DNA of 64,000 bases from Diadophis punctatus similis (Eukaryota > Chordata > Lepidosauria > Squamata > Dipsadidae). The stretch is taken from assembly GCA_023053685.1 (NCBI GenBank), contig JALIGW010000010.1:15594919-15658918 (forward strand), given 5' to 3'. A model generated the notes under the pieces. The model searched no databases, was not told the DNA's origin, and was given only the letters and a program-made list of their open reading frames with translations. Both the position numbers and the translations under genes were made by a program. Of this stretch, positions 34,421 through 45,092 are shown piece after piece. Within the stretch, counting starts at the first letter, position 1; each line of letters opens with the position of its first letter.

Positions 34421-35141
34421 TGTTGTGTCCCAGCACAGAAACCCCTCAGAAAGGACACACACACAACTGTTTGCTAAATAATAAGGGGTCTTTACTAATA
34501 AAGTTGCTTAGTAAAAATCAGGGTTAAAGTCCAGGGAAACAGAAAGAGAGTTCTTGGTGCATAGAGTCCGATATTATCTCTCCATGAGCTTTGGCCCGAA
34601 TTCAAATTCTAGAATAAACAGGCAATTAATCCTTCCTTATCTCTTACTCACTAAAGTTGGCTGAAATCCTGGAACCAATTATCACTGGAGCCGACAGTCC
34701 AAAATACGAGGCTCAGAGCAGTAACACGAATGCAGAGAAATCCTGAGCGCAAATAAATCACATTCGTTGCTTCCAGCAACAACTGCTGCGTGCTCAAGCC
34801 TTAAGTAGCCTGAGGGTGTGGCCAATTAGCCCTCAGCTCTACATGCGAGCAGACCTCCATCTGTAGAGCCATTCCTGCCTGCTAGCTGCCCTGCGTGCCC
34901 TAGCATCCAGTGGCTCCTCCTCTTCTGATGAATCCCTCAGCACCAGCTGAGAAGGTGCAGAAGGCCCTGGTTGGCTTTCCTCTTCTGGCATCGAGTCCTC
35001 CTCGCTATCGGACTCAGGTGCCAGGTGCACGGGATGATAGTGGCGCGCCACAGTTGGCTCTTGGTCCTCTGGATCCATGACCAACTGCACGGGACGTGGG
35101 CAAGCCACAACAGTGGTGGCCTGAGCAGCACCCACGCATCA
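34421..35141 (-). repeat. 5' LTR of element S3
   Basis: 721 bp, TG...CA on the minus strand. U3 contains a 98-codon open frame (35135-34839) rich in Asp/Glu with a terminal Arg-rich part (EEEEPLDARARRAASRQ). A TATA-like CTTAAG lies at about 34802-34807 and the predicted RNA start near 34780. No second LTR is present for comparison. Confidence 0.65.
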
Positions 35142-35169
35142 GCTGTTTTGTGAATGGGGGCAAATCGAC

Positions 35170-35515
35170 TCAGCTGATCCAATTAAGGGGCCGAGAAGCC
35201 CTGAGGTGACCAGAGAAGGGAAGGGCTGCCTCCTTTGCTGACCACGCCCACCCCTTCATAGGGCTTATTTTCAGGGGAGGGTGTATATTTACACCCACCC
35301 CAAAAATTAGCCTTGGCCTTATTTTCAGGACATGTCCTATTATCGGGGATCAGTGGTGGGTTGCTGCTGGTTTGGACCGGTTTGCCCATACCAGTGGTGG
35401 GAATTTGCCCCCGCTCACTGAACTGGCAGCGATGGCCGGCTGGCCATGCCCCTGAACCAGTTCTCCGGTCACCGCTCCTTGAAAGCGGCTTGCAAAGAAC
35501 CTTCTGCACATGAGT
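35170..35515. mobile_element. DNA-transposon fragments (MITE ends)
   Basis: Contains a piece with gggcttattttcaggggagg and its partial inverse (cttattttcaggac), then a hAT-type end CAGTGGTGGGTTGCTGCTGG (from 35351) with ccggtttg and gaaccagttctccgg motifs like those at 8260 and 55222. Ends are lost against the CR1 element. Confidence 0.45.
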
Positions 35516-35516
35516 C

Positions 35517-36494
35517 TTGGACTTTAATAGAGCTAATTTCAATAAACTTAGAGAGAGTTTGGGAAGGATTCCATGGACAAGAATCTTCAAGGGGAAAACA
35601 ACTCAAGAAGCTTGGGAAATTTTGAAAAGTGAGATTATAAAAGCCCAGTCTAGCACAATACCAATGAAGAAGAAAAATAATAGGTCTCAAAAGAAACCAG
35701 CATGGCTGCATAAAGAACTCTCTGACAAATTGAAAGACAAAAAGGACAAGTATAAAAAGTGGAAAGAGGGGGAAATAACTAAGGCAGAATACCAGCAAAT
35801 AGCCTGAGCCTGTAAAGATGAAGTGAGGAAAGCTAAGGCTCACAATGAACAAAGGCTTGCGACAAAAGTAAAAAGTAACAAAAAAAGCTCCTTCCAACAG
35901 ATTAAAAACAAGAAAAAAGTCAAGGAAACAATTGGTTCATTGCAGGAAGAAAGTGGCAAGAAGGTGACAAGCAACAGGGGGAAAGCAGAGCTACTTAACT
36001 CGTTTTTTGCATCTGTCTTTACACAAAGGGAAAAAACAGTCCAACCTATCAAAAACTGCACCACAAAAAACAGATTAGGAACACAAGTTAAAATAGGGAA
36101 GAAAATGGTAAGTGAACACCTGTCTACCCTAGACGAGTTCAAATCACCAGGACCAGATGGATTACACCCCAAGGTTCTGAAGGAACTGGCAGACGAGATC
36201 TCAGAACCACTGAACTATATCTTTCAAAAGTCCTGGAGCACCGGGGAACTGCCAGAGGACTGGAAAAGAGCTGATGTAGTTCCCATCTTCAAAAAAGGGG
36301 AAAAAATAGATCCAGGAAACTACAGACCTATCAGCCTGAGCTCAATACCAGGGAAGATTCTGGAAAAGATAATCAAGCAATGAATCAACGAACACCTAGA
36401 AGCAAACAAAGTAATAACCAAAAGCTAACATGGGTTTGTCAAAAACAGATCATGCCAGACTAACCTTATTGCATTCTTTGACAAAGTGACAAAT
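35517..36494 (+). pseudogene. CR1 ORF2, N-terminal RT linker part
   Basis: Codons include WTRIFKGKTTQEAWEILKSEI, KPAWLHKEL, then after a stop near 35806 the stretch KGKAELLNSFFASVFT, FKSPGPDGLHPKVLKEL and PGNYRPISLSSIPGKILEK. These are the CR1-family segments upstream of the RT palm. A stop at 36381 and others prevent translation. Confidence 0.85.
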
Positions 36495-36496
36495 TT

Positions 36497-37006
36497 ACAG
36501 TAATCCCTCGCTATATCGCGGTTCACCTTTCACGGTCTCGCTGCTTCACGGATTTGCGTGGGCGGCCAGGCAGTCAGCGGCAAAGCGCGCGGCTCCGGGA
36601 CTCGCAAACCTCTCCGATGAGTTCTGCGCCTGCGTGGTGGTCTCCTGCTTCAGTCTGGCAGCGGCAGGAGAGTAAAGTGGTCTGATGAGCTCTGCGCGTG
36701 CGCAGAAGGACTGCCGCTCATCAGCTGTAGGGCGGGCCGCGCTGTCAGCTTTCCCTGAGGGGAAATGGCCGTTTGCACCAAATCGACGAGGGAACTGCCT
36801 ACAAGCTCGCTCAGGAGATCAGTGCCAAGCAGCCACAGCAGACGTCAAGAGAGGGAGAGGTTGGAGGATTTTTCAGGCTTTTTTTGGGTGCCGAAAACGC
36901 AGAAGCCGGGTAGGAGGGGTTAAAAAAAAAGGTTCCTACTTCACGGATTTCGCCTATCATGGGTTCTTTTTGGAACCTAACCCCCGCGAAAAATGAGGGA
37001 TTACTG
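36497..37006. mobile_element. Tigger/pogo-like MITE
   Basis: Terminal inverted repeats CAGTAATCCCTCGCTATATC and aaaaatgagggattactg, flanked by TA on each side (36495-36496, 37007-37008). The GC-rich body has no transposase. The termini resemble pogo/Tigger family ends; the class is an inference. Confidence 0.7.
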
Positions 37007-37008
37007 TA

Positions 37009-38379
37009 TTTATTTATTTATTTATTTAAATGGATTTCTATGCCGCCCAACTCCCAGGGGACTCTGGGCGGCTCACAACATATTAGAATCCATTATAAAA
37101 TATAAAATACAATAATTAAAAAATACAATACAAAAGTTAAAAGAATATCTCACATTCACAATCATGGGGGGAGACCCATATCTAATCTAGTTGGTCTCAC
37201 TTTAACCCCGCCTGCCGGAAGAGCCAAGTTTTTATTGCTTTCCGGAAGGCCAGCAGGGTGGGGATGGTCCTGATCTCTGGGGGAAGCTGGTTCCACAGGG
37301 AGGGAGCTCCCACAGAGAAGGCCCTCCCCCTCGGTCGCGCCAACCGACATTGTTTGGTCGATGGGACCTGGAGAAGGCTGACTCTGTGGGCCCTGACCGG
37401 TCGTAGGGAGGTATGCAGCAGGATGTGGTCCCGAAGGTAACCTGGCCCTGAGCCATGTAGGGCTTTAAAGGTTAAAACCAACACCTTAAATTGGATCCGG
37501 AGACTAATGGGCAACCAATGCAGCTGGCAGAGGATAGGTGTTACGTGGGTGCATCTAGGTACACCCACCACAGCTCATGCAGCTGCATTTTGCACCAATT
37601 GCAGTCGCCGGACACTCTTCAAGGGTAGCCCCATGTAGAGCACATTGCAGTAATCCAGCCGTGAGGTGATAAGGGCATGAGTGACTGTAAGAAGTGCCTC
37701 CTTCTCCAAGTAGGGTCGCAATTGGTGCACAAGACGTACTTGTGCAAAGGTCCCCCTAGCCACAGCTGAAAGATGTTGCTCCAATTTTAGCTGTGGGTCT
37801 AGGAGGACACCCAAATTGCGGACCCGTTCTGAGGGAGCTAATTTCTCCCCCCCAAGAACCAAGGAGGGACAATTGGTCGGGTCCTTAGGAGGCAATATCC
37901 ACTGCCACTCAGTCTTGTCAGGGTTAAGTTTTAGCCAGTTCATCCCCATCCAGACCCTAACATCGTCCAGGCAGCGGCCCATTACGTCCACAGCTTCCCT
38001 GAATTGAGATGGGGTGGAGATGTACAACTGGGTATCATCAGCATATTGCTGATACCTCACCCCATGTCGTCGGATGATCTCACCCAGTGGCTTCATGTAG
38101 ATGTTAAACAGGATGGGCAAGAGGACCGAGCCCTGTGGCACCCCACATAGTAGGGGCCTAGGGCTCGACCTCTGCCCCCCTGTCAACACCGACTGCGTCC
38201 TGTCAGAGAGGAAGGAGGAGAACCACTGCAAAACAGTGCCACCCACCGCCACCTCTCCGAGACGACGCAGAAGGATACCATGGTAAATGGTATCGAAGGC
38301 CGCTGAGAGGTCAAGTAGCACCAGGATAGAGGAATAACCCCCATCCCGGGCTCGCCAGAGATCATCCATCAGGGTGACA
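37009..38379 (-). mobile_element. 5'-truncated L2 LINE inside CR1
   Basis: Minus strand, with the (TTTA)n tail at 37009-37028 on plus, an RT frame from about 38379 to 37203, and the same 3' end as the L2 copies at 12663 and 13851. It is cut at LVTLMDDLWRARDGG on its 5' side. Confidence 0.85.
37197..38379 (-). pseudogene. L2 reverse transcriptase fragment
   Basis: Frame with LSAAFDTIYHGILL, PQGSVLLPILFN, the YADD site, and the C-terminal LWNQLPPEIRTIPTLLAFRK. It reads continuously to about 37575, where a stop (tga in the alanine-rich AAA-AVVG stretch) splits it; the second part runs from 37571. One stop and the missing N-terminus make it a pseudogene. Confidence 0.85.
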
Positions 38380-38439
38380 AAATTAATGGACCAGAGGAAT
38401 GCTGTTGATTTACCCTCATAATTTACTTTACTCACCCTC

Positions 38440-39529
38440 GTAATTTTCTTGGACTTCAGTAAGGCATTTGATAAAGTAGACCATAACCTACTACTAGATA
38501 AAGTAGAAAAATGTGGGTTAGACAGCAACACCACCAGATGGATTCAAAACTGGCTGACCAACTGCACTCAACGTGTAGTGCTCAATGAACTGCATCTACA
38601 TGGAGGGAAGTATGCAGTGGAGTACCCCAAGGCTCTGTTTTAGGCCCAGTACTCTTCAACACCTTCATCAATGACTTGGACGAGGGGATAGATGGGGAAC
38701 TCATCAAATTTGCAGATTACACCAAACTGGCAGGAATAGCCAACTCTCCAGAAGATAGGCTCAAGATACAGAAGAATCTTGACAAACTTGAACATTGGGC
38801 GCTATCTAACAAAATGAAATTTAATGGTGAAAAAAGTAAAAGTAAAAAGTTTTTCTACATTTAGGCAAGAAAAACAAAATGCACAGGTACAGTATATGTG
38901 GTACCTTGCTCAACAGTAATAACTGTGAGAGGGATCTTGGAGTCCTAGTGGACAACCATTTAAATATGAGCCAGCAGTGTGCAGCAGCTGCCAAAAAAGC
39001 CAACACAGTTCTAGAGGGATAGAATAGGGATAGGGGGATAGAATCAAGATCACGTGAACTGTTAATACCACTTTATAATGCCTTGGTAAGGCCACACTTG
39101 GAATACTGCATTAAGTTTTGGTCGCCATGATGTAAAAAGGATGTTGAGACTCTAGAAAGAGTGCAGAGAAGAGCAACAAAGATGATTAGGGAACTGGAGA
39201 CTAAAACATATGAAGAACGGTTGCAGGAACTGGGTATGTCTAGTTTAATGAAAAGAAGGACTAGGGGAGACATGATAGCAGTGTTCCAATATCTCAGGGG
39301 TTGCCACAAAGAAGAGGGAGTCAGGCTGTTCTCCAAAGCACCTGAGGGTAGAACAAGAAGCAATGGGTGGAAACTATACAAGGAGAGAAGCAACTTAGAA
39401 CTAAGGAGAAATTTCCTGACAATTAGAACAATTAATCAGTGGAACAGCTTGCCTCCAGAAGTTGTGAATGCTCCAACACTGGAAGTTTTTAAGAAGATGT
39501 TGGATAACCATTTGTCTGAAGTAGTGTAG
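38440..39529 (+). pseudogene. CR1 ORF2, RT palm to C-terminus
   Basis: Starts FLDFSKAFDKVDHNLLLDK, proceeds through shifted frames (PVLFNTFINDLDEGIDGELIKFAD, KIQKNLDKLEHWALSNKMKFN) and ends with the frame at 39161-39529: MQRRATKMIREL, RRTRGDMIAVFQYLRG and NFLTIRTINQWNSLPPEVV. The catalytic FADD is FADYT here, so it is mutated. Multiple frameshifts are present. Confidence 0.85.
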
Positions 39530-39629
39530 GGTTTCCTGCCTAAGCAGGGGGTTGGACTAGAAGACCTCCAAGGTCCCTTCCAACTCTGTTGGTGTTGTTG
39601 TTGTTATTGTTGTTGTTGTTGTTGTTTGT

Positions 39630-40120
39630 TTTACGTGTATAAATTTTATATGTCTGGCTAATGCCTCTGTTATGGGGGGAATGTCAGCTAGCCTGTTGCT
39701 TGCTGCCATGGAAAAGGGGGAAAGGATCAATGGAGAATTTTTCATTGCAGCTTTGCAACTGTGGTTTGTGCTTTGCTTATCTCTCCAAGGTCATTTCTTC
39801 TAGCTTTGGTAAGCAGCAGCCCTCTGGCTGCCTAGCTACAAAGCAGTTGGGCTCTACAGTTTGTTTCAATTTTCTGTTTTGTGCGCTTTATCTCAGATCT
39901 TGCCTGAAACTTGTTGTTTTTGGTTCATTCATAGTAAAAGTACTTTCCTCTGAATCTATGGAGGCAAGGGCTTTTCTTTCCTAGGATATGGACAGAGGCA
40001 GCCCTGACAGGGAGGGTTGTTCTGCAGCATCTCTGTGGTCAGTCATAAGGGTGAATGACCACAAGGGCACTGCAGGATTTGTAACTTTGAAACAGGTTCA
40101 TATTTAGCTTTGTTGTAACT
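39630..40120. other. Unassigned sequence left of the nested cluster
   Basis: No gene or known family recognised. It contains the insertion target of the L1 at its right end. Confidence 0.4.
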
Positions 40121-40137
40121 TTGAATGTTTGTTAAAT
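40121..40137. repeat. Left copy of a 17-bp target duplication
   Basis: ttgaatgtttgttaaat, identical to 55016-55032. These copies bracket the outer L1 and everything inserted in it. Confidence 0.85.
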
Positions 40138-40522
40138 AAATACTTTTTATTGAGTTTTTTCACATTAAAAAGACAAAACATAATTTCACTAATACAGCTT
40201 GTCGCTATTGGAAGTGTCTTCTTCATTCTACATTTTCCATATCTAAGGCTATTATACTTAACTTAAACATTCTTATTTCTATTTACAATTTTATACTTGT
40301 TATATATTACTTTACATCTATTTACATTTTATATTTACATTTATTTTGATACATCGTTTTATATTACTTTACACATTAATTTTGCTTTCCCTTTCAAGCC
40401 AATCATACCATTTATTCCATATTCTCCATAGTGGGTGGAGCTAGCCGCCAAGATTGGGTTTGGCACAGCCTTCTAGCCAATCAGGACTGAGTCTGGAAAA
40501 AGTATAAATAGTGGCTCTAGGG

Positions 40523-40905
40523 CAGTGATGGCGAACCTTTTTTGGTTCGCGTGCCAAAAGGGGGGGGGAATGCGGGGGATCACGTGTGTGCGTGCCCACA
40601 CTCATAATTCCATGCACCCCCGCACATGCACACATGACCCCCCTGCTCCCAGCATGCAATGACACGCCCATTTTTCGCTCTCCCCAGGCTCCAGAGCCTT
40701 TCTAGGAGCCTGGGGAGGGCGAAAACGGCCTTCCCCACCCCCTCTGGAGGCTGGAAACAGCCTGTTTCCTGACTCCCAGTGGGCCCAGAAGGCCCGAAAA
40801 TCAGCTGGCTGGTGCACACATGCACGCCGGACCTGAGCTCGCGTGCCAACCGATATGGCTCCGCGTGCCACTTGTGGTACCTGTGCCATAGGTTCGCCAT
40901 CACGG
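40523..40905. mobile_element. hAT MITE inside the DIRS left terminal repeat
   Basis: Termini CAGTGATGGCGAACCTTTTT and aggttcgccatcacgg, with ctctaggg on both sides (40515-40522 and 40906-40913). The uninterrupted right terminal repeat of the DIRS element contains one such ctctaggg, confirming the insertion. Confidence 0.92.
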
Positions 40906-41902
40906 CTCTAGGGCCTAGTTCCCCCTCTTTTGACTCAGTCCTAGCCAAGGACTAGTGCCTTTTCACCTTAAATCTGAACAATTATCTTCTGATTGATTCT
41001 GAAATTCTGATATTCTGAACTGTAAGTTCCCTAACGAGCCCCAGGCACCATCGCTCTCTCACCTTGGGAGAAGGCAGCCAGGCCCTAGGCCAGCTGCTGC
41101 TCGCCCCTCCAGCCGAGGCCCAATTCATTTACAAAATCCATTCTATTATATAAATACCATCTATTCTGACCTGGAGGGAGTGGGAACGGTCCCAAATTTG
41201 ACCACATGGGACAGTGGTGGCCTTGCCACCACCTATAATTGGGCTCTACACGAGGCTGGCAAGCCATTTGCCGAATAACCTGGATTGACTGCGTGAGGAG
41301 AAAGGGAAGTACTCACTGCCTCGTGTAGGATTGCGCAGGCCAGGGCATTCCTGACTGATTATCAAAAAAATTCTTCCCTTGCCCTCAAAATTTGGCCTTT
41401 GATTACAGCAATAGCGCAATAGCGGTCCATCTATTAGTGCTCCATTCCACCAGACTGGACACTTTGATCAGGGCAAGAATCAAGCATACAGCAGACCCTG
41501 AATACCTGCTGCTGTCAAAATCGCCGATCGGGCCTTCCTTTTGCTGTTTGCCTGCTCTTCTTGCCTGCCTGATTAGCCCTCCTGCAAAGCCGCTCGCGGC
41601 GCGACCAGGGGGCTCAGAGCATGAATTGATGAATTGTCCATTGCCTGGCAAGCAATGTCGAGCCAAGCTGAGCCGAAAGCAATATTTTTGCTGGTTCCTT
41701 TTTTGCTCCCTGTCTTGTGCTTGCACGCAGAGGAAGCTGGCAATCTGGGTGCTGCTTGCTGAGGGCTTGTTCCCTCTTTTTTGCTTGAAACCTCAGAAAT
41801 CAGTCAGTCTGCTCCAGGGGACTCAGAAACTGACAGTTAGTGGCTAGGCCTTAGCAGACTCTTTTCTCCTCTGCTGGAACTAATTGCCTCAGGAGACAGT
41901 CA

Positions 41903-42442
41903 GCCATTTTAGGAGTGCCTCGTGGGTGGCTGCCATTTTGAATTACACAAGACCGCCCACTTCAAAAAATTTCTTTTTTCTTTTGAGGCCTCCTTTATTT
42001 AACTTGCCTTCTGTGCAATGGCTGACAAGAGCCAGCAATCTGGCAAGGCTCCTTTGATCCAAGGCCCTGTCTGTACCTGTCTCTGGTGCCTGGGCCGTCT
42101 GCTTCCATTTGAGCTTCTCTGCATTGCTCTGCTTGTCTTCAGCCTGGTAAGTGTGCAGGCAGCCTTTGAGAGTGCTGGTGGCCATCTTGAAGCCTCCCAC
42201 AAGGTGGCAGCCATTTTGATTGCCCTCAGAATTGAAGGCACTAAGGGCGTGGCCATTTTGTTTCAAATACCAAAAGTGGGCAGAGACCATTTTGAAGCTA
42301 CATCAAGGGCGGTGGCCATTTTGGATGCCCTTTCTTGCCGGTGGCCATTTTTAAGGCCTAATATGGGCAGTGGCCATTTTGAAAGACCAACTAAGGGTAA
42401 CTGCCATCTTGTTGGCCTCATTTAAGGGCGGTGGCCATTTTA
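41903..42442 (+). repeat. Array of GGCCATTTT motifs in the DIRS leader/gag region
   Basis: About eleven copies of a motif like GGGCGGTGGCCATTTTG occur in one orientation (for example near 41904, 41933, 42181, 42211, 42253, 42315, 42374, 42433) at spacings of roughly 25-60 bp. The core CCATTTT/CCATCTT matches the YY1 consensus. Function is inferred only. Confidence 0.6.
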
Positions 42443-42935
42443 AGTGACTGTTTGGACCTACTAATTTACTGAGGCCTTTCTGAGGCCTACCTTGTTGGCA
42501 GAGGCCTTAGATAAATATGGATACTGTTATTCGAATTAAGCTGACAAAAATTCAGACTAGCTGTCTGTAGGTCTGCCTCAGGAGTACCTGTTAAAGCATG
42601 TTCAGGTATTCATATATCACAATAACAAGCTAAATATATCAACTTAGAATGAAGATTCTATCTATATTTTAAAAATGGCTTGAACAAGGGCTTTCAGCAG
42701 AATTTAGAAGTAGTAAGTTACAGATCTCACATAAAAGGAACAAATCAGCCTAGTGAGCACTCACTCCAGTAACAGTTTAAAACCAAGCTTTTTTCTGGAG
42801 TCTGTGAGCCCAGCATAACTGGAACTGTATACAAACTATCAATTTTTTCCAGTATTTGAAATATCAGGGGTTTTTTCATGAACTGAACTTTAAGACAAAG
42901 AGAACATGATTTGTAAATTGGAGTTGAGTTTTTAA

Positions 42936-43515
42936 ATGATGCCTTTTACAAAGGAAATTACCCAATCCAGAATACTCTACCCTACTCATTCCTACCTAGC
43001 ATCCCCCAGGAAGGGGAACCTAGGGGACAGGAGTTCCCTGGATGCCAGGGAATTCTCATTAGCTCCCTCTGGCATTTGGAACCAGACAGCCCCACATTCC
43101 AGACAGCTCCATCCATAAGTCAAAATCAACCTGCTGCTCAATCATCAGCAGCTCAAGCGGATGTCCAAGCTAGGTCAATGGGGTCCACGGTGGTGATGCG
43201 CCAGATGGCCTGGCTTCGCAGCTGGCCAACTGACATGCGGTACAAGTGGAAGTTAGCCTCTGCCCCGATCACCGGGCAGTCCTTGTTTGGTGAGGCCCTG
43301 AATCCCATCCTGATTGAGAATAAGGACAAGCGCAAGCCCCTTTCCGTGCCACCCCCTTGCCCAGGAGGGCTTCCAGGCGGGCCTTCCAGCCTTCCAATAG
43401 ACATCAGGGTAACTACTAGGGACAGTATCAGGGGCATAACCAAGGGCAATACAATTCCCATCAGAGATTCTCTTCGGGCCAATCCTTCAGGGGTAACCAA
43501 TTCAAAGGGCCCTTT
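42936..43515 (+). pseudogene. DIRS Gag, split by L1-B
   Basis: The frame 43076-43528 contains RQMAWLRSWPTDMRYKW and GQSLFGEALNPILIENKDKR, as in DIRS Gag C-terminal regions, then GNTIPIRDSLRANPSG. The real frame ends at SKGPL where L1-B begins; its last few codons and stop lie at about 47790-47806. The N-terminal part upstream is hard to follow, with several stops. Confidence 0.6.
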
Positions 43516-43999
43516 ATTTTTTTTTTAAAAAAAATAATCTTTATTAATTATGTAAAAAAGACAAACATCCAAACAAACATAAAAACATGTATAAACATAT
43601 GTAAGAATAAGTAAGAAATATCTTTGAGTATAGAAAACATTGAACATTGAACATACATGTCAACCATCTTGTCGACGCTATCCTTTTACAGCCTAGTGAT
43701 ACAAAAACATGTTTAATCTTTATAGTTATTATTTACATCATTATCTTTCTTATATCTTCCAATATTTTCCTTATTCTTTTCTCTTGTTATATTGTGTTCA
43801 GTCTATTATCATTACAATAAAACAATTTTCCCTTTTTCAACAATGGTTCTTTTGTTCAGCTTGATTAATATTTTATAATCTTGTAAAATTGTATACATTC
43901 CGATATTTTGTTCCGGTCTTTGTGAAAAAGTAGACATTTGTTATTATTTATACTGTCTAAGATCATGACTCATAGTGTGTCTAGGATCATGACACATAA

Positions 44000-45084
44000 T
44001 TATAGCAATTTTTGATATTTATTTTGGTTAAGCCAGTTATACCACCTGTCCCAAGTTTTATAGAATTCAGAGTCATCTTTGTCTTGCATTTCCAGTGACA
44101 TCCTACTAAGTTCTGCGCATTCAAATACTTTATTAATGAGATTTAACATAGTTGGGATTTTTTCGGTTTTCCAAGTCTGCGCATATATAATTCTTGCGGC
44201 TGTTGTAATGTGTAGAATTATATATCTGTCTTCATTCGTCATTTTTTTCCCTAAAGATACCTAATAGGAAAAGCTCCGGCTTTAGGGGGATCGTTTTTGA
44301 GATTATTTGTTCAAGGCAGTTTTTGATCTTAATCCAAAAGTTTTTCGCTTTGGGGCAGGTCCACCATAGATGGTAGTATGTTCCTATACCTTCTTTACAC
44401 TTCCAGCACTTTGGGGAAAGTTTCGGGAACATTTTTGCCAATCGTGCTGGGGGAAGGTGCCACCGGTAAAACATTTTGTATATGTTTTCTTTGTATGGTA
44501 TCGCCAGTGTTAGTTTATAATTTATAGACCAAATTTTTTCCCATTCGTTTAAATTAATTGAATAACCAAAGTTTTGTGCCCACGCAATCATTGAGCCTTT
44601 TACCACCTCTTCGAATAAATTATATTGGAGTAGGAAATTATATAATTTGGAAATCATTTTTTGGTCCTTGCCCATTAATATTCTATCTAAGTCACATTTT
44701 TTTTGAAATCCGTATTTTATTTTATCTTTATTGTATTTTGATTTGACCTGTAAATAGTGCCACCAATCAAGGTCTATTCCTTTTTCTTTAAGTTCTTGTT
44801 TTGAGAACATCTCATTGTGTTCATCTAGGAGTTGTTGATATGTTATAATCTTATTTACATCTAAAAGGTTCGGGTATATAATTGCTTCAGTTGGTGATAT
44901 CCATTTTGGAACACTTCTATAATGGTCCTTCCTTATTGTTAACCATGTGTCTAATAGATTCTTTCTTATATAATGTCGGCGGAAATATGTATGTGTTTTA
45001 TAGGTGTCCCCCCATAAGAAGGCGTGCCAACCTATCTGCAAATCGAAACCCTCTAGAGTTAATATCCTTCTGTTTTTGAGTGTA
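44000..45084 (-). pseudogene. L1-B ORF2, C-terminal part
   Basis: Minus-strand codons from QIGWHAFLWGDTYKTHTYF through MFYRWHLPPARLAKMFPK, the CWKCKEGIGTYYHLWWTC cysteine motif, to KTWDRWYNWLNQ. The frame runs 45041-44232, then shifts by one near 44240 into 44242-44000. The first part of ORF2 lies beyond the hAT insert. Confidence 0.85.
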
Positions 45085-45092
45085 ATCCATTC

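Larger units (their letters stand above)
31390..35141 (-). mobile_element. Sushi-like Ty3/gypsy retrotransposon, 5' LTR to RNase H (element S3)
   Basis: Minus-strand order: LTR 35141-34421, gag, zinc knuckle, protease, RT, RNase H, then loss of homology near 31390 before integrase; no 3' LTR. The LTR has the form TGATGCGTGG...ACACAACA on the minus strand. Next to it, gttgcttccagc on the minus strand (34420-34409) is a perfect 12-nt complement of gctggaagcaac lying in the LTR (34777-34766), about 28 nt downstream of a CTTAAG TATA-like box. That is the arrangement of self-primed Tf1/sushi elements. Several frameshifts and an RT active-site change make it dead. Confidence 0.8.
35516..39630 (+). 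mobile_element. CR1 LINE interrupted by a Tigger-like MITE and an L2
   Basis: Plus-strand CR1 sequence runs 35516-36494, is broken, and resumes at about 38380 to the 3' end (tccaaggtcccttccaactctg, then a GTT microsatellite at 39588-39627). The break interrupts the phrase around DKVTNL and YLDFSKAFDKVDH. The block gtgacaaattta (36485-36496) at the left break resembles gtgacaaaatta at the right break (38373 onwards). Truncated at its 5' end. Confidence 0.85.
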
